Positions 13,934 to 28,670 of a stretch of 64,000 nucleotides of DNA are shown in pieces. The stretch covers positions 29,670,298 through 29,734,297 of the forward strand of contig NC_089856.1 of NCBI RefSeq assembly GCF_036373705.1, written 5' to 3'. The notes beneath the pieces are model-generated. The model did no database searches and was not told where the DNA came from. It saw only the letters and a list, made by a program, of their open reading frames with translations. The translations under genes and the position numbers were made by a program. This DNA comes from Amia ocellicauda. Lineage: Eukaryota > Chordata > Actinopteri > Amiiformes > Amiidae. How positions within the stretch are numbered: the first letter of the stretch is position 1; each line of letters starts with the position of its first letter.

Positions 13934-16590
13934 CTGTCGCGTCTGAAAAGGCTTTTCGTGACGTTTCACATCATCTTCACGTCATGCGGATGCAAGGCTC
14001 TGGTCGTGCGCGCCCCCGACAGACAGCGCTGTAGAATAAAGGCCGCGTGCACGCCGATGCCAAGCACGGGAGCGCGCTCTATACGTGCCACCCGACTGAT
14101 CTGAAATTAATAACTTCGCTTTAATAAGAGCACTTTTAATAACACAACGCCCATACAACAGTTATGGACACCCTTTTTAATGCATATTTAAATACCCTTG
14201 ACCAAGATGTTATTGAATGTACAGTAACAATTCATTTTAAGTCTCTTTCTGGGTAAGTGCAGGGAAGGTTTCTGTTTTTTGGTATTAGCAGGCCATATTA
14301 TAAGTCACTACATTTGAAAGCATGCTGTTAATAATGGGGATCTGTGATTATGTCTTGCCTAATTACCATGGCTTAGTTATAGAACAGCCCATGTAAATAT
14401 TGGGTTTATTTTCTGCACTGGTGAAGTGAAAACGTGTACCAAATCTCACAGGTAAGGAATCCACAGGACCACAGTGAATCAATGACATGTTTATTCTATA
14501 ATGGTAATAAAATCATATAGAGAAACAGGTGACCGAGATACGCCGCATCCCCGGACTCAACATGGGCTCTGAGTCCCGAGTAAATAGGTGCGGTTATTCA
14601 TAGGTCGAGACCTCGAAAGCGAACCAACAAAAGTCTATATATGGGAATGATGAGGAAGAAACAAGGAACATGCATTAAATACCGATAAGCATGCAAAACC
14701 AACAGATTATATTGGCTACTGAATAATCAACAATACATTAGTGGATATGTCCAAACCCTCTGGTACTTTTCCACTGCACCACTTCTGTATCCTTTTGGAC
14801 AGCTCTCAGAAACAACAGGAAGGATCGTAATCAATATGGCCATGTCTACCGCATCCCCAGTGAAAGTGTCAAGGCAGGGAAATCAGGAGTGTCTGTCTGT
14901 TACAGACACACAGAAAGAAAGGCAGACACACACAGGCCCTGTAGGAGCAAAGATATATGAATTGGGATAAGTCCAATAGTTGCTGATCAATACTAGACAT
15001 TCTTACAGAGGTCAAGTAGTGGATTACACAATGAATTGGGACACCATTTCATTTTAAGTGAAAAATGAGCGTGGCAGAGATCATGGAGTTAATTACACAA
15101 TATGATTGAGGATGCATTTAATAAAACACTGTTTAGTGGTACTGCGTGACGTGTTCCTTATTATTATTTTTTTGCAGATGTGTAAAGAAAGGGGTATTAT
15201 TCGTCTATGTATTTTAGGCTGGAGTGTGTCGTACTAACTGCAGATTTTACATACTGCAGCTGTGACCAGCAGCTCTGCAATCACGCAGAAAGCGAAGTGG
15301 TACTTTTCCACTGAATGCGTCGCCAGAGGCTCTCAAAGGAGAAAAAACCCGTGAATTAAATCCAAAAATCAATATTGCAAAGCTTATTACTCGTTTGATT
15401 TTCCCTAAAAGTTATATGATGACATTCATGGATTTGTACTTAACAGTAAAACATTTGCGCTACCGTTAGAATGCCGTTCATATATCGGATTTAATTATGC
15501 GGTAGTTCACATGAAGATGCTCCATGATCAGGTTAAGTTAACTTATCATTTTTAAAGTTTCCTCTCCGATAACTGCACCCTATAAGGTTTTATTTCACAT
15601 ATCAAACGTGTAATCTACTTAATAGATCACCTGCATCGTGTGGAGCGATGAGATCCACAGCACAGGCTTTAGCTAGCTTTGATAGAAAATGTATAAAGGT
15701 TTTGTAAAGGACACTATGACTGCCGGTGTTGTTTTTTTATGGCTCTATACGTCCACTCGCACTATAGATGCGTTTGTGTAGGTAGATATGCGGTCTTCCA
15801 GCCATCTATTCAAGCCTGATTGAATGACAAACATTCAGACATTTTAATAAATGTAAATACAGTATGCAAAACAACGTCCCTAACGCATGTGGGATCATGT
15901 AGGATAACTAGACCAGACTGAAAATATGAATATTGCATATTTTTCACAATTTAAATGCTAGGATAAAAGTGAATGGCTGTTGACTATGGCTGAACAGTCA
16001 TCTACTGGACACAGGCATCATTGCAGCTAGATCCTAACAGACTAACCAGCCTGTTCATTATAACCGTCATTTAACAAAAATATTGCCATCCAACTGAAAA
16101 ATCCACAAATCTATAAACTAGCACACATCTGAACAGAGGCGATGTCTTCAGAAAATGTGTTTTAAAGATGTTGGTTTTGTGCAAGAATTTTCCACAGATA
16201 AGTCATATTTGGCCTTGGCCATATAAAAATGTAACAAACGCGTAGTCTTACAGAAGGGTACAGTCCATCCATAGAGCACATCAACTCAACTGCCACTGAT
16301 CAACACTGTTCCCACGGGTACACGTGCGTTTAACTGCAATCCTCTTCTGCCTCTTGGTTTATTGGAGGAGACCTTTAAATGACCTATGGGCTATGATACT
16401 TCCATGCCTTAGGACTAAGGTCATTTAATAAATTGAACTAGTTAAATAAATCATTTAAGGAGACTTGTTAAAGCAAAATAGTTATTAATAACTACCATTA
16501 CATCTCTTGATCTGTTTCCAGGTCTTTATCCCCATAATGAAAGAATAAGGTTACAAACGTAGAAAAACAATGGACACATTCAGTGTGGAC
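13934..16590. other. Intergenic region between rpl35a (3' end) and abcc5 (5' end)
   Basis: About 2.6 kb without a supported gene. Both flanking genes are transcribed leftwards, so this is upstream sequence for abcc5. The part at 14450-14950 reads differently from its surroundings (more CpG, CA-rich tracts, TGTCTGTCTGTTACAGACAC hairpin) and may be an old mobile-element remnant that I cannot classify. Confidence 0.45.
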
Positions 16591-16596
16591 CAGTCT

Positions 16597-16602
16597 TTTA
16601 TT
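16597..16602 (-). terminator. rpl35a polyadenylation signal AATAAA
   Basis: AATAAA on the minus strand lies 23 bp after the stop codon, giving the very short 3' UTR typical of ribosomal protein genes. Confidence 0.8.
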
Positions 16603-16624
16603 GTATGTACACAACAGCACCACA

Positions 16625-20077
<3,453 letters not shown>

Positions 20078-20111
20078 GTGAAAAGAGTGTCCAGGCACAG
20101 CCAAACCTGCA

Positions 20112-20983
20112 GGTGGGAGAGGACAGGTCAGTAGTGAGGGGAGTCCAGAGCAATAAAAGATACATTTCCATTTAGACACACAACACCAGGATAGCATGAA
20201 GCTCAATGTACAATCTCATAAGATAATGCTCACATAAAACAATGAAAAACAAAGGGATTAATTGCCCAATTTGATATAGACTCAATTGTTTATATACATG
20301 GGGATTCTATAGGGGTGATCTTCGTTAAAATGAAAAAAAAAAATCAAGCCTAAATCGATGCCTATGTAAGTAACTAGTAAATGGTACAATCACATATGAA
20401 GTCGAAGACAGAGGATAGGAATAGAGGGGCTTAAAGCGGGCTTCTACTCATTTATACATTATATACAATGTGCTCTGGGGGGTATTTAGTAAAATCTCAC
20501 AGAACTACTACAATAGTATTCAGACCATCGCATGGAAACGTGGTTGTTGGGGGACATTTAAAGTATGGAGATAACAGGCCGGGTAAGGTCTCACTGACAA
20601 GACCTACGAAGCTACGACAGAATACAAGTTTGTTTTGATGAGAAGGAAGAAGACCTTTTTATAGATGTATACATTTTTCGGAACCGAGGTAACGCCGGTG
20701 TCAACCCTGTTTGAACATCTTTATTTTTCTTAGAAACAACTTTAGCGCTAACAGCCAGCACTCGGTCTACACTCCTATCGAGCAGGAGTTTCCACTCCGC
20801 CGGGAGGACGTCTCCGCAAAATCCGTTAAATATCCTCGCCATCCCAGCTCTAAAAAACACAACTGTTGCACACAAAGCTACACCGAGCTCCCTCTTATTT
20901 GTATCGATGGTAATTATAACTGCCATTTCTTTAGAAAACCATGAAAATCAAATATGATTCTTCACACTGTCTATCACTCTCAC
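20112..20983. other. rpl35a intron 1
   Basis: This intron separates the TOP exon from the exon with the ATG. It is CpG-richer near 20680-20880. No other gene was found in it. Confidence 0.5.
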
Positions 20984-21013
20984 CTGCACAGAAATCCAAG
21001 ATGGAGGAAAAGG
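20984..21013 (-). promoter_or_regulatory. rpl35a: rpl35a non-coding exon 1 with TOP-type transcription start
   Basis: Read on the minus strand, a pyrimidine tract (CCCCCCTTTTCCTCC) runs into a short leader that ends at a GTGAGAG donor at 20983. The matching acceptor (CCACCTGCAG) is near 20111, 34 bp upstream of the ATG. Ribosomal protein genes start in such 5'-terminal oligopyrimidine tracts, which give translational control through mTOR/LARP1 (family knowledge). The exact start base is not fixed. Confidence 0.75.
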
Positions 21014-21025
21014 GGGGCCTTCATA

Positions 21026-21040
21026 GCATGCTGGGAAATT
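21026..21040 (-). promoter_or_regulatory. Partial ZNF143-type motif upstream of rpl35a
   Basis: The minus strand reads AATTTCCCAGCATGC, matching the 3' core (TTCCCAGCATGC) of the ZNF143 consensus but lacking the ACTACA half. It sits about 15-25 bp upstream of the TOP tract. Confidence 0.45.
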
Positions 21041-21657
21041 AACACCATCAACGTCCTGCTGGTGACTAAAAGAGTGCCTGATTAGAAAACAAAAAAGGGA
21101 TAATACATTAATTTCTTGCTGTTATAATATTGTGTATATATATATATATACTATTTAAAATTGAAACTATATATTAATAATGTAGTAGTAGTTGTAAAAT
21201 ATAGACAACAGTATTCGACAGACTACATTCTAGAATAGGACCCTTTGTCGTTGCCCCGGCAACATTGGAGTGTACGGAAACCCAAATGTGTAAGCGTTGT
21301 TCCAGTTTGGTTTTATGTGACAGTATTTCACTCATTACAGTAAGTATACATTTTTGGTAAGTAAATAAAAAAATATATAGTATGACGCTACAATCATGTA
21401 ATTACTGATAAGTTAGTCTACTTGAGATCAATTTGAAATACAAAAAGATTAGGATCAGTCGTTGGACATGATTTAAATTTCATGCACTCGCTATATAGGC
21501 AAGTGAGGACCGTCAGGCACAAGCTTGTACTGCATCACATCATAGAAACACTAGAATATACACTACACTGCACTGCAGTAGAGAGCCGTGTACTCTGAAG
21601 TGTTGTATGGACAGTGCATGTTGGTGTGTACAGTGCTGTTGCTGTGTGTTAGTAGGT
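21041..21657. promoter_or_regulatory. Divergent promoter region between rpl35a and iqcg
   Basis: The rpl35a start (minus, about 21013) and the iqcg ATG (plus, 21658) are about 650 bp apart and point away from each other. A (TA)n run lies at about 21131-21150. The iqcg transcription start and any untranslated first exon could not be located. Confidence 0.5.
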
Positions 21658-24600
21658 ATGGCAGCCCAGCCCGGAGGAGTGGAGGGTCTCCGGGTGTGTA
21701 CAGTCCTGCAGGACTGCTTGGACCAACTGGCTGTGCTCGGACATATCATGCCCGTTACCTATGAGGGCCGCCCCGATGCAGACATGGTACTGCACCACCC
21801 AGGCCCCTATTACTCCGTATGACTGTCTATCATTGTATGCCTGTGTGTCATGAATGCAGCTCTCAGTGTCTCTTTGTTACATTGTGTGTAGCTTTGATCA
21901 GGGTGTGTCTTCCCAATCAGTGTGCTTCCCTGTCTGTCAGACCATGCCTGAATGTGAAGCTCCTGTCACTCTCTCTTACTGATTAAGTCTTTACAGCAGT
22001 GGTAGGTTACTGTGCTCCTAGATTGCTACAGCCACTTCTGATTTTTATTTTCCCCAGTTCCTTTAATAAATCAGTTAATCCAGTGATTGGCTTAGTTGGT
22101 CAGAATTAGCAATTGATGATTAAGAAATACCCACAAATCCCAGGAATGTGATACTCCAGGACTAGAGTTTCTTACCCCTGCTTTGCACTATAACTATTGT
22201 ATGTAAACACTAGTTAAATAAGGACAAGACAAGCGCAGGACTACCAAAATGTGTCATACAGGACAGCCACAATTTCCATTAGGTCTGCGAGTATGTCTGA
22301 GCATTACAGTGTTTGTGTTTCCGTCTGTCAGATTGTGTCCGCTGATGTTGGCCAGGTGCTGCAAGAGCAGCAGGCGGTGGAGATGCGCTTCAAGGAGGTG
22401 ATGTCATCGCGGTGGCGAGATGGGGCGGGGCTTGCGCAGGTTACAGGGGAGCTGCAGAAATCCCAGCTGCAGCTGAGTCAAGTGCTGAAAAACAGCCCTC
22501 TTACACCAGAGAACCTTTCGAAGGTGCAGAGAGACCGGTTAGTCACACGCTAAGTTGGGGGAAAACAGAGATGGTTGGGAGGGCAGGGATAGGATCACGG
22601 TCCAATAAATATTCATCATACAAATAAAAACCTTTTTGAATTGGATTTTGTGAACGTCTACTGATGCATCCTCCTTCCCTCTTTCGCCCTGTCTTAGGCA
22701 GTTTGCATCGCAGGTGATTTCAGAGGTGCTGGCGGAGCTACAGGAAGCGGGCACCATCCAGAGCCTGCTATTGGCTGTCCAGGCACAGAAGGAGAGGAAG
22801 GCCAATCTGCATGACATCATCGTCAGGTTAGTGCCTTCAACTCAACCCTCACGCTTGTCCTTCTGAGAGCCTGCTGTGAAGCACTGCTGATCACTACACA
22901 TTACAGCTAAGTAGTCACTGTGTGTATGTTGGCAGGGAGGAGGAGGGCAGGCACAGAGTCCGAGCTCTGCAGAGACAGCTGGTTGACATCCGCCAAGAAA
23001 AAGAACTGGAGCTACAGGTACAGGAATGGGAACACAGAGGTTGTCGTCAGAACACTAGCAGTATCTATTGTACATAGGATATTGCAATAGACACCCTATC
23101 ACATCTATACATACAGTAATATTCAAAGTTAACACACCAACACACAATGTCATATTACTAAGCGCAGGCTGAAGCAGAGCCAAGTGTCTCACTGGTTTAA
23201 ATACCTCCCCTTTCCCAGCGGCGGGAGGAGATGATTGCCCACCTGAAGGACCAGCTACAGGAAATGAAGGCCAAGACAGGGCTGGAGGGCAAGTATGTGA
23301 AGAACAGTGCAGAGCTGCAGCTGTACCAGGGAAACAAGATCAACACCCACTCTGAGAACGAGCTGCAGGCATCAATACAGGTCTGTGGGCACCACGGCGT
23401 GTGAGTGCATACTTCCTTCTGCGTATCTCCTAATCTGTTGAAATCATTTCCCTCTCTGCCCAGCATGTGCAGGATAAGATTGACAAGGAGACACGTGTTC
23501 ACATTGAGGTGGAGAGTTTTCTGAAAGAGAACCAGAATGTGAGTGTCCTTCTACATTGTTTACATGGTGCCGTACAGCAAAGTCTGCTAATTGATTGGCT
23601 GGTCAGTGATGCAGTGCGAGATGATTGTCAGATGTGGGGTAGCGTCACCAATAGGCACTTCTGGGTAAAGTGGAGGAATCTGCTTGGAGGAGTAATTTTT
23701 GGTCTGGAAGCTGATTGGTTAGGTTATTTTGGCTGTGTGTCTGTGTGCCCCACAGAGACTGGAGGAGAAGCTGGAGATGTGGATGGAGCGCTACGAGAGA
23801 GACACAGAGGCCAAACAGCAGGAGCTCAACTTGCTGAAGAGCACTAAAGCCAATAATCTGACCCACCTACAGGAGCTGGCCAAGAAGGTATGCCATTCCC
23901 CCCAGAAATGTCTGGGAACTTGCAAGTGCCTTGGTAGAAGAGTGGGGTAACATCTCAAAGCAAGAACTGGCAAATCTGGTGCAGTCCATGAGGAGGAGAT
24001 GCACTGCAGTACTTAATGCAGCTGGTGGCCACACCAGATACTGACTGTTACTTTTGATTTTGACCCCCCCTTTGTTCAGGGACACATTATTACATTTCTG
24101 TTAGTCACATGTCTGTGAAACTTGTTCAGTTTGTCTTAGTTGTTGAATCTTTTGATGTTCATACAAATATTTACACGTTACGTTTTCTGAAAATAGAAGC
24201 AGTTGAAAGTGAGAGGACATTTATTTTTTTGTTGAGTATATTTATTTTAGTAAAAAAAACATTGATTTCAATCAAATCATTCCTAATTCTGGAATGTCTA
24301 AATCAGCTTCTTTCATTATCACGTCTAATTCTGTGCTGCTGACCACTGCTGTATTAGGGTACATGGCTCAACTTTTTATAAAATAAGGAGACTTTAATGT
24401 TAATGCAATGCAATGCAATGCAGTGCAATGCAAACATGAATAGCATCGAACCATCTAGTAAGAAGTCGCCCTGTATAACTGATATCTGGTGTAAAAAAAA
24501 AACCTTTTCAACTGTATAGGGTTCGGAGTTATAGGCTACTTCCTTGTACCCAGAATGGAGTGGTGAACCTGTTGATAACATGCAACAATTTCTGAAATTA

Positions 24601-25691
24601 AAGTTTATTCATTTTGTCATGGTTTCCAGTGTTTGTTTGCGGTTTCGTAGTAGGGGTTTAGGCTTAAACCTATACACAATGATGTAGTCCTAAACTAGGA
24701 AAACGAGACATGGAGAAATGTATGCACTGATGACATGTTTAATTATTATTAAACCAAAACATGGCTTGATTGGTGTTGTCAGCAGTCCAAACCCGACTCT
24801 CCTGCTTTGCAGTAGGCAGCCGAATAAAGACCCTGTTGTGCAATTGCACTGCCACGTACAAGCACAATTATATTGATGCAGAATACGCATTTGAAGCCGG
24901 ATACGGCCAAAATAGCTCATGCATTTTACAGCACAAATCAGCACAATCGTAGCATAAAGGACAGAGACCACTGTTAAGTGATTCAAATATAATGTGTAAT
25001 ATCTCAAGAACCATGTTGATACAAACAATTATTTTTGCTGCACAAACCAGCACAAATGTAGCACATACGAATGATACCACTTTGGATCGATTTGGAGTTT
25101 GATGGGGTGCTAGGTGACGTCATTGTTGATAATTAAAAATGAATATCTAAAAAACTATAACTGCACTGATGAATACAAATACGGCACAAACTGGTACAAA
25201 CGTAGCACAAACGAAAGAGACTATTTTGGTACAATTTGGATGTTGATGGGGTGCTGAACACATGGAGTGCAAACTTCACAGAGGTTTTTAGTGTTTAGGT
25301 CTGAAACCAGGATCACTGAGTATATTTTTGTTGTGTTTATCCTTTGTGCTGTATCAGTACAGGGAGTGTGAGCAGCTTGTGATTGAGGACCGCGTGGAGA
25401 AGGAGACAGCCCGGAGACTGAGGGAACAGGAGGCAACAGAGAGCAGCGCTGCAGTCAAGGTCTGCTCATACTGAGGCACTCTCTCATTTTTATAATGTCT
25501 CTCTACTCATTGATTACACTCTCTGTATTAACATGCCCATCTTGGTTAATACCACCCCCCCCACACCTGTCTCTCAGATCCAGTCCTGGTGGCGAGGCAC
25601 TCTGGTGCGACGCGGGCTCGGTCCCTTCAAGAAGGGCAAAAAGGGAAAGGCCAAGGGTAAAGAGAAGGGCAAAAAGAAGAAGAAGAAGTGA
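21658..25691 (+). CDS. iqcg: iqcg: IQ motif-containing G (DRC9), cilium nexin-dynein regulatory complex subunit
   Basis: Nine plus-strand exons keep one frame: 21658-21816 ([27 protein letters not shown]), 22332-22537, 22698-22826 ([16 protein letters not shown]), 22936-23017, 23219-23380 ([13 protein letters not shown]), 23464-23538 ([13 protein letters not shown]), 23756-23887 ([20 protein letters not shown]), 25358-25459 ([16 protein letters not shown]) and 25578-25691. They total 386 residues. The last exon carries the IQ-type calmodulin-binding helix ([15 protein letters not shown]) and a lysine-rich tail. The middle is long coiled coil. Family knowledge places IQCG/DRC9 in the nexin-dynein regulatory complex of motile cilia and sperm flagella. 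The product is about 55 residues shorter than the human protein at its N terminus. The ATG used is the nearest to the conserved VLQD block; an in-frame ATG at 21607 gives an unlikely Cys-rich extension. Confidence 0.93.
21997..22180. mobile_element. hAT-like miniature element in iqcg intron 1
   Basis: The element begins CAGTGGTAGG and ends TTACCCCTG, with imperfect inverted ends (GTGCTCCTAGA against TCCAGGACTAGAG). Flanks CTTTACAG (21989-21996) and CTTTGCAC (22181-22188) look like an eroded 8-bp target duplication. The internal AATTAGCAATTGATGATTAA resembles the host element around 39.5 kb. Confidence 0.5.
24402..24433 (+). repeat. (AATGC)n microsatellite
   Basis: Six consecutive pentamers AATGC, one changed to AGTGC. 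Confidence 0.85.
24931..25257 (+). repeat. Degenerate tandem units with GCACAAAC...GTAGCACA core
   Basis: Three units begin at 24931, 25040 and 25184 with the same core (GCACAAACCAGCACAAATG and TAGCACAAACGAA). Two of them also share a tail (TTTGATGGGGTGCT and GTTGATGGGGTGCT). Spacing is 109 and 144 bp. I do not recognise the family. Confidence 0.55.
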
Positions 25692-25723
25692 AGAAGTTAG
25701 GGGGAAAGGCTGGCACTATATTA

Positions 25724-25775
25724 TTTTGTAAGTTGCCCTGGACAAGGGTGTCTGCTAAGAGATAAATAATAATAT
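25724..25775 (+). mobile_element. L2-type LINE/SINE 3' tail just after iqcg
   Basis: TTGTAAGTTGCCCTGGACAA followed by GGGTGTCTGCTAAGAG and ATAAATAATAATA is the common tail shared by fish L2 LINEs and their SINEs. It starts 33 bp after the iqcg stop, so it is probably part of the iqcg 3' UTR. Confidence 0.65.
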
Positions 25776-26040
25776 ACTGCAGAGAGGAGCGGTGAAATGA
25801 GACCATGTGTGTAAAATGTTTTCCATTGCTTTAAGAAGCCCATTAAATCTGCAGTGATGTGCTTTGCTGGCCTTGGTGTGTGGCTGTATGCTGTGGAGCA
25901 GAAAGATGTGCACTGTTCACTGTGCACTCACTCAGAATCAGCATGAACAAGACCAGTTCAGTTCTTTAGGGCAAAATTAGTTTCCAACTGTTGTCAGGGA
26001 AAGAATATGAAAAAGATTCAAGTTAGGCTTGGAAAACTCT

Positions 26041-26046
26041 TTTATT
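26041..26046 (-). terminator. Candidate distal polyadenylation signal of lrch3
   Basis: AATAAA on the minus strand. If used together with the iqcg signal at 26182, the two convergent messages would overlap by about 140 bases. Nearer lrch3 signals may be used instead. Confidence 0.3.
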
Positions 26047-26181
26047 TAATAATTGTCTTAAATTACACCAAATATTAATTTAATGTGGTCATAAAAAAAA
26101 ATGGTTTTGTTTGTTTACCAGATATATCCTATTGGTGGGTTTTGTTCAGTAAACTCTACAGGAGGGAAAAAAACCAAAAAC

Positions 26182-26187
26182 AATAAA
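26182..26187 (+). terminator. Candidate iqcg polyadenylation signal AATAAA
   Basis: First clear plus-strand AATAAA about 490 bp after the iqcg stop. Not verified by transcript data. Confidence 0.4.
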
Positions 26188-28060
26188 AGGGGCATTTAAA
26201 ATAGTCATACATATAATAAGAAGTACATACTTTTAAACGTATGGAATGTATTTATTTACTGTACAGAGTCACGCAGGGGTCCCTGCAGCCGGGGTCAATA
26301 ACATGATTGCCAACAACACACCCAGGTCAGTTTAAAATATCTATACAGAGAAAAAATAACATTATAAAAATGATAGAAAACACCTTTAACTTCCCTTTTC
26401 AAAGCCCGAAGTCCATAAAAGAGCAAGTTAAAATGCTTAATTATGTTTTCTCTTTCTTTCTATTTTCATTAATTTTTAAATTGTCTCATCCTGCCCGAAA
26501 GGAATCGGCGCTCTGGGCACCGAGGGACTCTGCCGAGAGTCTGTCACATGTGATCTAACGCACACAAATGATGTAGGATTAGAGCTGCAGGCAAACTAAT
26601 AAAAACCCCAACCATGGCATTAAACCCCCAACCCCCTTCACTCCCTCGAGCCCTGCTGCTTTCACACACAGGCTCAGCAAACAAACACTGGCTGGTGCCT
26701 CTACACTTTTGAAGTCTGGAATTTAAATAGAAAAAACATTAAGAAGTTTTACTGTAAACTTTGGTTGTATTTTTTTTTTTTTTCCGGTGTGACAACACCT
26801 GGCCTCTACCTGTCCGATAAAAAACATTTATAAAACAATCCTGTAAGTTTAGTGCTGACGTAAGAAGAGGCACTTTTAGACAAGTACAGGTCAGTAACAT
26901 ATTCATCTTGGCAAGCTGTGCAGACTTGCCGTATATCTGTAACAGTATTGTAAACGCTGAATTCGCATTTGTTTCATTACACAAGGGAAGCTTATATATG
27001 ATTAAAAGAAAAAAACTCCTGATCTTGACAATCAGTCCTTATGAAAGGCAGCTGATGCACTCAAGGCATTTTCATTCCCAAAGGCAATGCATGTTCAAGT
27101 GTTGTTGAACATCCAGGCTTCCCGAAGATGTCCTCTCCCTGGGCAGCTCGGAGCGTCCACAGGGCTCCCCACACCCCCAGCAGAGGCACCACTGATGTCA
27201 GTGAGCCGGCCAATCAGGGACGGCCTGACAGAAAGAGGATCCCACAGCTACAGTCATAGTGTCACGAGTCTGAGGTCTTAAGCTGTGGGGTTTTAGGGGG
27301 AATAATAACTGGAGGATCGTTATTTTCTTAATGCTAAAAACCGTTTTCTACAGGCTTTACAATGTTACCTTTGTCCCCAGGGTGTAACTGGTCATAGATG
27401 TTAGTTTTAAAATGGCCTTGATACACACTGAGGGTGACACACACCTACCTTTAGAGCCGAGGGGGTGGAGCAAGGTAACATTAAATAATGGGAGAGGAAA
27501 AGAAAAACTAATATTAACAAAACAAAATAAATTGTCACAGATTTCTTTTTTGTCAGTTTATCAGCTGGCTCTCCCAGCCCACAAACAACAGACCTTAGAG
27601 ACAGGGCTCTCCTCTCTCGATGATTACCTGGCCAGACGGGTAGGGTCAAAACTTACAGCTTTTTTAAACAGTGCAGGAACACATAACAAAATAGTTTTTC
27701 TCTTAGAGGTACAAGCTTAACAATTTGTCTGCTAGTGATTCAAACCCACCTCGCAGTGCTGCCTGCTCGTTCATGCAATTGCCTTCTGCATGTGTTCCTC
27801 TGTACCAGCTGCAAAAGCTGGAGTCTGTTTGGTGTCATCAGTTGACACCCATACTTACTGTGCATCTGTCCTGCAGTAGTGTCTGTATGACTGTCTGTGG
27901 GCTAAACTGTAAGAATGGCTGTTCTCTCAAAAATAAAGGCTGAACCACACAGCCAGCGGAGAGAACAGAATATAAAACCCCTATAATAGAAAAATCAAGA
28001 ACCCATATCCCCTTCCACACACACAGCACAGAATCACTATAAAAACTCCTGTGACATTAA

Positions 28061-28094
<34 letters not shown>
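28061..28094 (+). repeat. (AAT)n microsatellite
   Basis: About eleven uninterrupted AAT units. Confidence 0.9.
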
Positions 28095-28544
28095 GTACAA
28101 AAGGGACAAAAATCAACCCGAGAGAGAGAGAAAATGGGAATAGTGGAACGAGACATCACAGTGGCCAATAGGTTAGTGACACAGTGACTCCCTCTTTCTC
28201 TCTCCCCCTTCCTCTCCGTTTGTGTCCGTCTCTGTGGCTATCTGTCCGTGTGTTCTGAAGTGGTGCTCTCTCTCTCCAGGCACAGGGGAAGCTGTAATGT
28301 GTGGTGCTCGGGCATCCCAGTCCTCCCCACTCTCTATTTTCTGTTGCATCAGGTAGCTGTGCAGACACAGGTAGGTTCCAGACATGGTTGGGTGGGGGAG
28401 GCGGGGTCTCAGTCTTTGCTAGGTCTTGGGGAAGGCTGGGTGTCAGAGAGTGTCCAGCAAGCGGGAGTTAGGGTGCTGTCAGTCTCTCCAAGTCTGGGGG
28501 GATGGGGGACAGGCAGGGCGTCTTGTCTTGTCAGTGTGTCTGTC

Positions 28545-28670
28545 CTAGACTTGTGAGGGCGAGGGCGGGGGGTGTTTTGGGGGGGCAAGCTCCAGCAGCG
28601 CGCCGACCGTCCCAGCCACCTGGGGCAAGCCTCGCTCCTCCAGGATGTGCAGTGGCAGACATAGCTGGGC
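28545..28670 (-). CDS. lrch3: lrch3 alternative last exon B: soluble CH-domain end
   Basis: After the acceptor CTGTCTTCAG the frame reads [18 protein letters not shown], then [10 protein letters not shown] and stop TAG. This is the C-terminal sequence known from the main human LRCH3 form ([11 protein letters not shown]..., ALLELAPPK). It is in phase with the same upstream CH exon and lacks a membrane segment. It lies 3.2 kb downstream of exon A. Confidence 0.9.
   Translation of the reverse strand, partial: AQLCLPLHILEERGLPQVAGTVGALLELAPPKHPPPSPSQV

Larger units (their letters stand above)
23888..25357. other. iqcg intron 7 with short repeats
   Basis: This 1.47-kb intron contains an AATGC microsatellite (24402-24433) and a degenerate tandem array (24931-25257), described separately. 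No exon was seen. Confidence 0.55.
25776..28544. other. Convergent 3' region: iqcg 3' end and lrch3 3' UTR
   Basis: No coding exon was found. The sequence probably holds the 3' UTR of the lrch3 form that stops at 28545 and the end of the iqcg message. An (AAT)n microsatellite lies at 28061-28094. Confidence 0.5.
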
